A program made the translations under genes and the position numbers. Under the pieces are notes generated by a model. That model was not told where the DNA came from and searched no databases. It saw nothing but the letters and a program-made list of their open reading frames with translations. DNA of 39,183 nucleotides from an uncultured Clostridia bacterium (GTDB taxonomy: Bacteria; Bacillota; Clostridia; Oscillospirales; Oscillospiraceae): assembly GCA_937858235.1 (NCBI GenBank), contig CALLZZ010000303.1, positions 1 to 39,183 on the forward strand, read 5' to 3'. The stretch's first letter is position 1; every line of letters starts with the position of its first letter. This document shows, piece by piece, positions 15,671 to 22,954 of the stretch.

Positions 15671-16045
15671 CTAATACTCAAATCCGATAAAGGTGAAGCC
15701 GGGTTCAAGCTCCGGCTCCTGCCCGGTGAATTCTGGAATGTCAGCAAAGAGCTGGCTGTATTCCGCGATCTTGCTCTTGCCGAGCGAGGTAAAGTTGCCG
15801 TCATGGGCGGTGTCGCAGACAAAAAACGGGCCGCAGATAATGTCCGCACCCAGCCTTCTGTTGGGTAGCATTCCGTTTATCTTGCCTTCCTCATTGCAGA
15901 CGGCAACGCAGCCGTTTGGAAAGCCGATGCATTCAATCAGCCCTCCAACCTCCGCCTGCAGGCTGGCAAGGTCATTTTGGATTTCCTTGACTTGGGGCGC
16001 CTGCCCCGGCTCAATTTTGAGTACCTTAATCCTGTTTTCACGCAT
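15671..16045 (-). CDS. DUF3846 domain protein, 124 aa
   Basis: The sequence starts MRENRIKVLKIEPGQAP and contains DLASLQAEVGGLIECIGFP and NGMLPNRRLGADIICGPFFV, the hallmark of DUF3846, a small domain found on plasmids, phages and ICEs. No enzymatic motif is evident. GAAGGA precedes the start. The 13-nt gap to DUF6103 and 24-nt gap from the wall hydrolase gene place it in the transfer operon. Confidence 0.85.
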   Translation of the reverse strand: MRENRIKVLKIEPGQAPQVKEIQNDLASLQAEVGGLIECIGFPNGCVAVCNEEGKINGMLPNRRLGADIICGPFFVCDTAHDGNFTSLGKSKIAEYSQLFADIPEFTGQEPELEPGFTFIGFEY

Positions 16046-16068
16046 AAAATCATTCCTTCTTTCTCTTT

Positions 16069-17577
16069 TTACGGCAGATAATTTCTCGGATTCTGCTTCA
16101 CGCCATTCACCCGCACCTCGAAGTGCAGATGGTTTCCGGTGCTGCGCCCGGTGGAGCCCACCTTGGCAACGGTTTCCCCGGCTTTCACCGTCTGCCCCTC
16201 ACGGACAAGAATCCCCGAGCAGTGACCATATAAAGTCACCAGCCCGCCGCCGTGGTCAATGGTTAGATAGTAGCCGTAGCCGGTGCTGCCATAGACAACG
16301 GTTTTCACCGTTCCCGCCTTGGCCGCACGGATGGAGGTTCCTTTCGATGCGCCGAGGTCAATGCCGGAATGTCCCGCCCATTCCCCGGTGAGCGGGTCCG
16401 TCCTGCCGCCGAATTCGGAGGTCACCATGGAACGCCAGCTCTTTCCAAGAGGGGAAATAAGACCGGAGCTGGAGGTTTCCGGTGCGTCGGCATAGGGTCT
16501 TGTGTACAGCACCTGCTTGCCGGAATCGAATAAATCCCGGTAGACAACCTCCCCTCTGGAGGAGGACGCGTCCACCACCTTGCCGTCCCCGGCATAGATT
16601 CCAACGTGGGTAATGTTCATGAAGCGGCCGTTGGGCTTGTGGCTCCAGAACACCAAATCGCCGGGAGCAAGACCAGATTTGGGAATCGTCAGCCCGTTGT
16701 CTACGCAATATTTTCCCTGCGCCGCAGCCGTGCCGGGCAGATTTACGCCCAGCTTTTTGTACACCCACTGCACAAGATAGCTGCAGTCGGTGTAGCTGCC
16801 CTGTCCGCGCAGCTCCTGGGAATAGGGGTCGCCAAGGCGGGAAAGCCCCAGCCGGACAGCCTCTGCGCCCCTTTCTCCGACAGGCAAATCAGAATAAAAG
16901 CCGTCTATCTGATCCGGCGCCCAGTCCTCCCACAACCCGGAGCCGTCCCCCTCCATGGGTGCGCCGGTGCCGTACCGGGCACGGTAATAAATTTCGTTGG
17001 CGTTGGCCTGATCCTCATAGGTGATGGCTCTGCCAAGCAGTGCGCGGATGTTGTTGTAGACGGTGGGCAGAGAATCAATGGAAACGGCTACGGTGTAGGT
17101 TTCTTCCGAGGTGGTGCCGTCGCCGTTGTCCACGGTGCGGGTGCGTTCTTCATAGGTCACAAAGCAGTCCACATATTTACGATGCTCCAGCCGGGAGGGG
17201 GACGCTGCGCCGAAGAACAGAGAATAAAAAATTGCCTTGACGCGGTCATCGTCAAGGCTGTCGCCGCCCTCCATCTCTGCGTTCACGCTGGCAATAGCGC
17301 CGTCTATGAGGGTGAAGCTTTGGCGCATATCCCCGATGTATTCCCGGTACTCCGCAGGCATACTCGCTGGAATCACACCGCCGTGAAAGCACAGCTCCAC
17401 AGCTGTGTTGTTGTGGTTTGTGGTGCCGGAGAGCAAGGAACAGACCAGCACGATGACTAAAATCAGCGGGGACAGGACGGCAGCGATTACCCATCCGATG
17501 GTCTTTCGGAGGCGTTCATCAGAGAGCGCGGCAGCGGCGGCCTTGGCAACCGCTGTAATGGTTGCGGGATCTGCCAT
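16069..17577 (-). CDS. Bifunctional cell-wall hydrolase (NlpC/P60 plus M23), 502 aa
   Basis: A membrane helix near residues 27-50 is followed by an extracellular region. The NlpC/P60 domain (about 235-360) has catalytic Cys265 in YTDCSYLV and His324 in ITHVGIYAGDG. The C-terminal M23 peptidase (about 375-502) has HSGID (H403, D407) and HLHFEV (H483, H485). It is the VirB1-like enzyme that opens peptidoglycan for the channel, similar to the mobile-element proteins annotated as CD1108 family. Both active sites look intact, so it should cut two kinds of peptide bond. It follows the cyclotransferase gene by only 4 nt. Confidence 0.93.
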   Translation of the reverse strand: MADPATITAVAKAAAAALSDERLRKTIGWVIAAVLSPLILVIVLVCSLLSGTTNHNNTAVELCFHGGVIPASMPAEYREYIGDMRQSFTLIDGAIASVNAEMEGGDSLDDDRVKAIFYSLFFGAASPSRLEHRKYVDCFVTYEERTRTVDNGDGTTSEETYTVAVSIDSLPTVYNNIRALLGRAITYEDQANANEIYYRARYGTGAPMEGDGSGLWEDWAPDQIDGFYSDLPVGERGAEAVRLGLSRLGDPYSQELRGQGSYTDCSYLVQWVYKKLGVNLPGTAAAQGKYCVDNGLTIPKSGLAPGDLVFWSHKPNGRFMNITHVGIYAGDGKVVDASSSRGEVVYRDLFDSGKQVLYTRPYADAPETSSSGLISPLGKSWRSMVTSEFGGRTDPLTGEWAGHSGIDLGASKGTSIRAAKAGTVKTVVYGSTGYGYYLTIDHGGGLVTLYGHCSGILVREGQTVKAGETVAKVGSTGRSTGNHLHFEVRVNGVKQNPRNYLP

Positions 17578-17581
17578 GCCG

Positions 17582-18085
17582 TCACCACCATTTCATTTCA
17601 CCAAAGCCGAATAGACTCTGCTGTTCCGGCTCCGGCTCACTCTCCATGAGCTGCTCGGTATAGTCCACCGCCTGCTCCAGAACAGCGGGATCAAACCCCG
17701 CGGTTTTGTAGCCCTCACGGATGGTGTTGTAGTAATAGTCCGATGGGTACCCCAAGCGATGCCCCGGCGTCATGACATAGACCATGGCGGACACCATTTG
17801 TCCGTCCAGCGGCAGCTCCATCATTTCCTTGTCATAGAACCGGGGAAAGCCCTCGTAAACATCCAGCGCCGCCTCGTCCTTCGGCGTGATTTTCCATAGC
17901 AGAACAGGGACGGAGGAGCCCTCGCAGGGTTCGATGGTAGCAACGGCTCCGCTTCGGCCGCCCCGGAACACAAGAGCATAATTCTTGATTTCGGATGCCC
18001 CCACCACCTTGGCGGATGGGCAGCGATGCGCCATCTGCGGCAGATTGAGATTGCTGCCGTAGGCGATATACAGTTTATTTTTCAT
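17582..18085 (-). CDS. Gamma-glutamylcyclotransferase (AIG2-like) family protein, 167 aa
   Basis: KLYIAYGSNLN at the N-terminus is the cyclotransferase YGSN motif. ALDVYEGFPRFYDKEMMEL is the conserved region with Glu-Gly, and AMVYVMTPG closes the core. These enzymes release 5-oxoproline from gamma-glutamyl compounds. The last 35 residues are an acidic, Gln-rich tail. AGAAGGGAG precedes the start. It is directly downstream of the amidoligase gene, a pairing known from studies of ATP-grasp-like amidoligases, where one enzyme builds and the other removes a gamma-linked amide. The substrate here is not known. Confidence 0.88.
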   Translation of the reverse strand: MKNKLYIAYGSNLNLPQMAHRCPSAKVVGASEIKNYALVFRGGRSGAVATIEPCEGSSVPVLLWKITPKDEAALDVYEGFPRFYDKEMMELPLDGQMVSAMVYVMTPGHRLGYPSDYYYNTIREGYKTAGFDPAVLEQAVDYTEQLMESEPEPEQQSLFGFGEMKWW

Positions 18086-18097
18086 ATGATCTCCCTT

Positions 18098-19135
18098 CTA
18101 CATGGACATAGTAAAAGCGGGGGACTGATCGTCCTCCGCTTCCATAATGGGTTCTGGCACCGCTTCTTCCGGCGGGGTCTGCGCCTGGGAGCGCTCCGCC
18201 TCCCGCTTTTGCCGCAGCCGTTCTTTTTGTCTTTGGGCTTGTGCCGGGTCTTTCCACGCAATACAGCCCTCCAGATGATCCAGCAGATGCTTACGGGCGG
18301 TTTTGAACTCGTCCCCGATCATGCCGAGGCGCAGAAGCCACACACGAAAGGTATATTTTTCGTTGCTGGATTGGGTTTTTGTCGGGCTTGCCGACCGCTG
18401 GTTGAGCGCCTGCGCAGTCATGGCAAGACAGAACTGGATGTATGCCTTGATTTTTCCGGCGTGCAGATCTCCGTTGAACGCCCGGAACTCCACTGTGCCT
18501 TTTTGAAACACGCTGTGCAGATTCAGGCAGTGGTAGCGGCTGTGATGGTAATGCTCCCGGCTGCCGTCGCCGCCGTTGTACCAGAGGCTTTTCAGCCGGT
18601 CGAGGGTGGCGGGCTTCTGCCGGTTGAGCCGCTCTAAAAAAGCGGGGTCAATCTTCTGGCAGTAGTGGCTTTCCCTCCCACGCGAGACCTTCAGCGCCTT
18701 GTAAATCATATCCTCCTTGGCCGCCATGATGTTGACCAGATTGCGCAGATGGGGTGCGTCAAAGGGGGCGGCGTTGATGTGGATATGGATGCCGCAGGAG
18801 GAATTCACAAAAGCTCCGGCTTCCCGGAGCTTGCGGATTAATTCCTGCACCGTTTCGATGTCCCCATACTGACAGATGGGGCTGACCAGCTCCACGCTGT
18901 AGTTCCGGTCAGCGCTGACCTTCCTGCGCCCCTCCTTCCGCTGGCAGTCCAGACTGCCGTCGCTCATGACCTTCCATTTGCGGCCGGTGGTATCCCTTGC
19001 GAAATAGGCGTCGTAGAAGCTGCCCTCATATTCTTTTGTGGTGCCGAAATGCTCGGCAATCACCCCGGCGGCACGGCTTCTTGTAAGCCCGGTCATTTCA
19101 ATTTCAATCCCGAAATCCTGACTCTGTATCTCCAT
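18098..19135 (-). CDS. Amidoligase (COOH-NH2 ligase) family protein, 345 aa
   Basis: The protein matches the amidoligase family related to glutamine synthetase and gamma-glutamylcysteine ligase. It begins with DFGIEIEMTGL (Glu for metal binding), has SLDCQRKEGRR and VELVSPICQYGDIETVQEL in the first third, CGIHIHINA in the middle (metal-binding His), and GTVEFRAFNGDLHAGKIKAY near residue 220. It would join an amine to a carboxyl group using ATP. The last 80 residues are a Gln/Arg-rich coil. GGCGGTGG precedes the ATG. Possible targets are peptidoglycan peptides or a transfer protein; both are inference. Confidence 0.88.
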   Translation of the reverse strand: MEIQSQDFGIEIEMTGLTRSRAAGVIAEHFGTTKEYEGSFYDAYFARDTTGRKWKVMSDGSLDCQRKEGRRKVSADRNYSVELVSPICQYGDIETVQELIRKLREAGAFVNSSCGIHIHINAAPFDAPHLRNLVNIMAAKEDMIYKALKVSRGRESHYCQKIDPAFLERLNRQKPATLDRLKSLWYNGGDGSREHYHHSRYHCLNLHSVFQKGTVEFRAFNGDLHAGKIKAYIQFCLAMTAQALNQRSASPTKTQSSNEKYTFRVWLLRLGMIGDEFKTARKHLLDHLEGCIAWKDPAQAQRQKERLRQKREAERSQAQTPPEEAVPEPIMEAEDDQSPAFTMSM

Positions 19136-19147
19136 TTAACCACCGCC

Positions 19148-19627
19148 TTACCACATCCTGTGCTGCAGGGTCAGGTCTTTTTCCTGAGACAGCCCCGCAA
19201 GCTCCGCCGCGGAATTGAGGAAGCCGCACAGCCGTTCCCTGCGCCAGGTATCAATGAGGTACCGTCCGCATTCCTCGTTGAGCGCATTGATTTTCAGCAC
19301 CGTATCCCGCACACACTCAGAAACGGCGGCGGGATCGCCCTGTGCCAAGGTGAGAGCGTCGATGTAATCATCCAGAATCTGCCCCATGAGAGACACATCC
19401 TCCGGGGTATAGTGGTAGCTCCCGGCATAGGGATCGGGGTATTCCTTACCGTCCATGCAGCGCCGAAGCTGCTCCAGAACAGCGGGGCGTTCGTCGCAGT
19501 CCGCTTTCTGGTACTTCTCCATAAAGGCTAAAAGATCCGCTTCCCGGTTGGGGGTGTAGCGGATGAAGGACAGCATATCTTCGAGGAGTCCCGATTTGTT
19601 TTCTTTCTGCTGTTGCAGTCTGTTCAT
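19148..19627 (-). CDS. Transfer-region hypothetical protein, 159 aa
   Basis: The protein is helical and acidic with no membrane segment. It contains MLSFIRYTPNREADLLAFM, CMDGKEYPDPYAGSYHYTPE and later NEECGRYLIDTWRRERL. The start at 19627 is preceded by GGGAG at 9 nt. An earlier ATG at 19648 overlaps the VirB4 stop but lies inside the apparent ribosome site. It sits between VirB4 and the amidoligase in the main operon. I recognise it as ICE-typical by context only, and its function is unknown. Confidence 0.75.
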   Translation of the reverse strand: MNRLQQQKENKSGLLEDMLSFIRYTPNREADLLAFMEKYQKADCDERPAVLEQLRRCMDGKEYPDPYAGSYHYTPEDVSLMGQILDDYIDALTLAQGDPAAVSECVRDTVLKINALNEECGRYLIDTWRRERLCGFLNSAAELAGLSQEKDLTLQHRMW

Positions 19628-19647
19628 GATTTTTTCTCCCTTCTTCA

Positions 19648-21477
19648 TTATCTGCCGCCCGCCGTTCCGAACAATTTCTCCTTATATGCCGGAGCGTGAA
19701 CCGCAAGGTTATACCGCTCAATACCGCATTTGTAAAGGCACACGCCGCGCTGGGGAAAGCGGATGAGGTTGTATTCGGATTCCTCTAATTGCAGGGAATC
19801 GATATAGAACCGCTTGTCGATGTTGCCTGCGTTAAACAGAAACGCATGAGACGGAATGGAAAACAGGGGCTTTGTCAGCTCCCGGATATGCTCGATGTTG
19901 AAGTCCTCCAAGTTCTGCGACGAAAGAATCACCGCCGACTCCTTCTTGCGCACACGCTTCATAAAATTGCGGATATATTCAATAGCCGTCAGGTTCGTGA
20001 GGAACAGGTACAACTCATCAATGGCGGCGACAGTGTTCCCCTCGGTCAGCAGCTTGTCGCTCATGAAGGACAGCACATTGAACAGCAGGGCGTTTTTCAC
20101 ATTCCGGCTGGCTTGGAGCAAGCCTTTTACTCCGAACACAATAAAACGGTCGGAGGTCACGTTGGTGTGGCCGTTGAAAAATTGACTTTCCGCGCCCATG
20201 CACATGGAGTGGAGCCCCAGCAGGATTTCCTGTAAAAGTTCTGGCGGGTAGAGCTGGTATTTGGTTTTGTCATAGCCCTTGTACTCGGCTTCAATCAGGG
20301 CATATAAGTCAGACAAAACGGGATAGTCTGTGGCGGCAAGGCTCCTGAAATCGGTGCGGTCGCTGATGCCGAATTGTTCATACAGCTTGCCCAGCATGAT
20401 TTCAATGGCGTCAATGTGGCGGTCGGAAAAATCCTTGTAGCACCGGAAGAAATCCTTGAGAAAGCTGATATGCTGACTGAGCTTAGTGGACTGGCGAAAC
20501 GCCTGTGGCGCATCGGTATCCTCCGGGCTGCCGCCCTCATCCCATGTTTTCGGCTCCAGCGGGTTGATCCGGTACCGGCCCGACATGAGGTCGATGAAAC
20601 AGCCGCCGAGGTTTTCCGCCAGCTCCACATATTCGTGCTCTGGGTCCAGGCAAAGAACAGACTTGCCCGATTCGAGGATATTACAGAGAATGAGTTTTAA
20701 CAGGTAACTCTTGCCTTGGCCTGAGTTGCCTAAAATCAGCACATTGGCGTTTGTTTTGTCATCGTCGCGCTTGTCAAAATCCGCGATGATATTCGAGCCG
20801 AACTTGTCCCTGCCGAGGTAAAACCCGCGAGGATCGGTTTTGCCGCTGTAGTTGAAGGGGTAGAGATTTGCTACAGAGCTTGCCGGGAGCACCCGTTCAA
20901 ACTGGCTGGCGAACACGTTGTATCCGGCGGGACCTACGGCGAGAAAGCCCTCCCGCTGGCGCAGCATGAGCCGGTCCACATTGAGCTTACTGCGCACCAG
21001 CTCGGTGAGAACATCGGTCTGGAGGAGCTTCAGCGCATCGGGATCATGAGCGGTCAGCTCCAGAAACACAGCGCAGTGCAGGAGCGGCTCCCGGTTTCGG
21101 TGCATGGAGGATACCAGCGTGACCACATCCTGCAGATTGCTTTCGGCGGTGACGGTCTGCTGGAGGTCGTTGGTATTGCTCTTATCCATGCGGTTCTTGT
21201 TGGCGGCATTGTGGATGATCTTCTTTTCCTCGGCCGCCGTTACCTGACGGGTATAGATGCGCAGGGTCACGCCGTCCTTTTCGCCAAGGTGGCGCAGGAT
21301 GGCCTGTTCCTCGGTAGCAGTGGGATATTCCCGCAGCACCCACACACAGCGGTAGGTGTTGCCGCAGAGGAAGTGGTCGGTGTTGAATTTGATGATGCCC
21401 GGTGCGATCATGTCAAGGAAATCCTTGATTTTTACATCCTCCTGCGGCGGAGATTGGCGCTTTCTTTTTCTTGCCAT
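19648..21477 (-). CDS. virB4: VirB4/TraE-type conjugation ATPase, 609 aa
   Basis: The N-terminal half carries the VirB4 fold. The ATPase half has Walker A GNSGQGKS (250-257), a Walker B region VAAIDELYLF and the late SSQNLEDFN motif. VirB4 energises pilus or channel assembly. The start at 21477 (MARKRKRQSP) is preferred over ATGs at 21483 and 21528 because AAAGGAAG lies about 10 nt upstream and the extra residues look like leader. Length is on the short side but normal for this ICE family. A hairpin with a T-run (21519-21542) precedes it. Its stop overlaps the ribosome region of the 159-aa gene. Confidence 0.95.
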   Translation of the reverse strand: MARKRKRQSPPQEDVKIKDFLDMIAPGIIKFNTDHFLCGNTYRCVWVLREYPTATEEQAILRHLGEKDGVTLRIYTRQVTAAEEKKIIHNAANKNRMDKSNTNDLQQTVTAESNLQDVVTLVSSMHRNREPLLHCAVFLELTAHDPDALKLLQTDVLTELVRSKLNVDRLMLRQREGFLAVGPAGYNVFASQFERVLPASSVANLYPFNYSGKTDPRGFYLGRDKFGSNIIADFDKRDDDKTNANVLILGNSGQGKSYLLKLILCNILESGKSVLCLDPEHEYVELAENLGGCFIDLMSGRYRINPLEPKTWDEGGSPEDTDAPQAFRQSTKLSQHISFLKDFFRCYKDFSDRHIDAIEIMLGKLYEQFGISDRTDFRSLAATDYPVLSDLYALIEAEYKGYDKTKYQLYPPELLQEILLGLHSMCMGAESQFFNGHTNVTSDRFIVFGVKGLLQASRNVKNALLFNVLSFMSDKLLTEGNTVAAIDELYLFLTNLTAIEYIRNFMKRVRKKESAVILSSQNLEDFNIEHIRELTKPLFSIPSHAFLFNAGNIDKRFYIDSLQLEESEYNLIRFPQRGVCLYKCGIERYNLAVHAPAYKEKLFGTAGGR

Positions 21478-21518
21478 CAGCATTTCTTCCTTTCTGATTT
21501 TGATTTTGGGTATAGGAA

Positions 21519-21542
21519 AAGCCGCCACATTAGTGACGGCTT
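21519..21542 (-). terminator. Hairpin with short T-run upstream of VirB4
   Basis: Read on the minus strand, AAGCCGTCAC taat GTGGCGGCTT is a 10-bp stem with one wobble pair, followed by TTTTCC. It lies 42 nt before the VirB4 start. It could end transcription from the 195-aa transfer gene or act as an attenuator for VirB4. Confidence 0.55.
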
Positions 21543-21554
21543 GAAGTAAAATGG

Positions 21555-21583
21555 TTCACTTTGATAAAGATGTGAGGTATAAT
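21555..21583 (+). promoter_or_regulatory. Promoter of the VOC passenger gene
   Basis: TTCACT (21555-21560) and a perfect TATAAT (21578-21583) are separated by 17 nt. They point to the plus-strand gene at 21622, whose ATG is preceded by AAGGAG. Confidence 0.7.
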
Positions 21584-21621
21584 TATTTTCTAAACCCTGT
21601 ATTCAATTAAGGAGAAAATAT

Positions 21622-22059
21622 ATGATTGATAATTTTCAGATGACCTTTCATCACATAGGCAAACCTGTTCCGTTAGAAAACATTAAAGATAATAAGGATA
21701 CGAAGTACAGTCCTCTGTTCGACATGTACTCGTTGGATATGAAAAATGATTTGTCCCTTCCAATAGAGTTACATGCTTTCGGTGAAAATTCCTCACTTGA
21801 TGTTAGAATCCAAAAAGAACCTCACGTTGCTTTTAAGGTGAATGATATTGAGTCTGCCTTGGATGGGAAAGAAATCGTCATGCCGCTTTATCAGCCTTTT
21901 GCCGGGTATCGCTGCGCCATGGTTATCATTAACAAGCAGCTGATCGAGTTAATCGAAACGACATTATCTGAAAGTGAAATTTGGGGAGACGGAATATTTA
22001 AGGACAGTATTCTTTATCCCAAAGGGAAACACGTTTTAGATGAATCTGCGGAAAAGTGA
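21622..22059 (+). CDS. VOC/glyoxalase-like protein, 145 aa
   Basis: The sequence has the features of a VOC-superfamily protein. The first strand contains FHHIGKPVP, a usual metal-site His is in LPIELHAFGE, and a second half reads EPHVAFKVNDIESALDGKEI and then VIINKQLIELIET. A domain of this length is a single betaalphabetabetabeta pair, likely a dimer. The reaction (isomerase, dioxygenase, resistance protein) cannot be told. It has its own promoter and a terminator at 22064-22097, so it is a self-contained passenger in opposite orientation between two transfer genes. Confidence 0.75.
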   Translation: MIDNFQMTFHHIGKPVPLENIKDNKDTKYSPLFDMYSLDMKNDLSLPIELHAFGENSSLDVRIQKEPHVAFKVNDIESALDGKEIVMPLYQPFAGYRCAMVIINKQLIELIETTLSESEIWGDGIFKDSILYPKGKHVLDESAEK

Positions 22060-22063
22060 TTTG

Positions 22064-22097
22064 CGGAAAGCCGGGGGTGCATACTTCCGGCTTTCCG
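22064..22097. terminator. Terminator after the VOC gene
   Basis: CGGAAAGCCGG (22064-22074) pairs perfectly with CCGGCTTTCCG (22087-22097), an 11-bp stem with a 12-nt loop. It follows the VOC stop at 22059 and lies just before the end of the converging 195-aa gene at 22107, so it may serve both strands. Confidence 0.75.
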
Positions 22098-22106
22098 TTT
22101 ATCTGT

Positions 22107-22694
22107 TCACTCATTCAAAATAACCCAGCGTTCCCCATCGTAATCCTCATACACCTCGGTCGTGACATTCTGCTCATAATAGACACCCAGCAGACGCTTG
22201 ATGTCCGATTCACCCGCCTTGCGCACCGTGAAGCCCTGATCCTTGAGGCTCTTTTCGATGCGGGAAAGGTATGGCTGAACATCGCTTTCTTTTTCATTCC
22301 GAAGCCGTATAATGATTAAAAATTCCCGCGCCGTTGCCATCTGCACCTGCATATGGTCAAGGGCTGTCTGATCCTGTGCCAGCAGCTTTCGGATGACGGG
22401 GTTCTGCTCGGCGTCCATTCTGGCTTTCAGGTAGCTTTTGTTGTCCTCAAAATTTTCCCGGCTGTTCAGGCACAGCATTTCAATATCCGAGATGCCTTTC
22501 AGCACATTCATAAGGGCATAAATCCTTGCTCCGATGCTGGAATCGGACAGGACACTGATATTGGTAGGCTTGATCATAAAAAATACCAGCTCGCCGTGGG
22601 GAGTCACAAGGCTGTGGCCGGTGATGCCCTCGATGTCCATGAGCTGGCGGGTGGAGGCTTTTTCTCTGGCCTCCTGCTTCTTTTTCCGGTTCAT
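22107..22694 (-). CDS. Conjugative transfer protein, 195 aa (VirB4 N-domain-like)
   Basis: After a basic, helical start (RKKKQEAREKASTRQLMDIE) the sequence has GITGHSLVTPHGELVFFMI and KPTNISVLSDSSIGARIYAL, which resembles the N-terminal domain found in VirB4/TraE proteins of Gram-positive systems. Later it has EFLIIIRLRNEKESDV. It has no Walker motifs. A split-off VirB4-type domain or a partner of VirB4 is likely. GGAGGG lies 9 nt before the ATG at 22694, inside the end of the upstream PrgI-like gene. An ATG five codons earlier lies within the ribosome site. Confidence 0.75.
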   Translation of the reverse strand: MNRKKKQEAREKASTRQLMDIEGITGHSLVTPHGELVFFMIKPTNISVLSDSSIGARIYALMNVLKGISDIEMLCLNSRENFEDNKSYLKARMDAEQNPVIRKLLAQDQTALDHMQVQMATAREFLIIIRLRNEKESDVQPYLSRIEKSLKDQGFTVRKAGESDIKRLLGVYYEQNVTTEVYEDYDGERWVILNE

Positions 22695-22696
22695 AT

Positions 22697-22954
22697 TCAC
22701 GCCCTCCATTCATAGGTCTGCTGCTTTCCAAAAAAGAAAGCGGCGGCGTAGCGGATAAAATCAAGGATGCTCACATCCTCGAAGCGGATGGATAAAAAGG
22801 CATAGACCGCCGTCACGACAATGGGTGGCAGCCAGCCGAGCCGTGAGAGTGCGAACACTGAAATCAGGCAGCCGATGCCGATGATTCCGATGTCACGCAG
22901 CTCCCACAGCCACAGGGTTGCCTTGGATTTTAGGTTGTCGGGGTAGATGTACAT
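22697..22954 (-). CDS. PrgI/VirB3-like small membrane protein, 85 aa
   Basis: MYIYPDNLKSKATLWLWELR is followed by two hydrophobic helices (about 23-41 and 46-61) and a cytosolic end with FEDVSILDFIRYAAAFFFGK. This is the layout of PrgI/VirB3-like proteins that form part of the inner-membrane channel. AGGAGGA precedes the ATG. The start lies inside the end of the methyltransferase gene (25-nt overlap), so the two are tightly coupled. The name is by topology and order, not strong sequence match. Confidence 0.8.
   Translation of the reverse strand: MYIYPDNLKSKATLWLWELRDIGIIGIGCLISVFALSRLGWLPPIVVTAVYAFLSIRFEDVSILDFIRYAAAFFFGKQQTYEWRA

Noticed and set aside
16606..17460. A 284-codon plus-strand frame opposite the wall hydrolase
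   Set aside because: It is antisense to intact NlpC/P60 coding sequence and lacks protein-like features.
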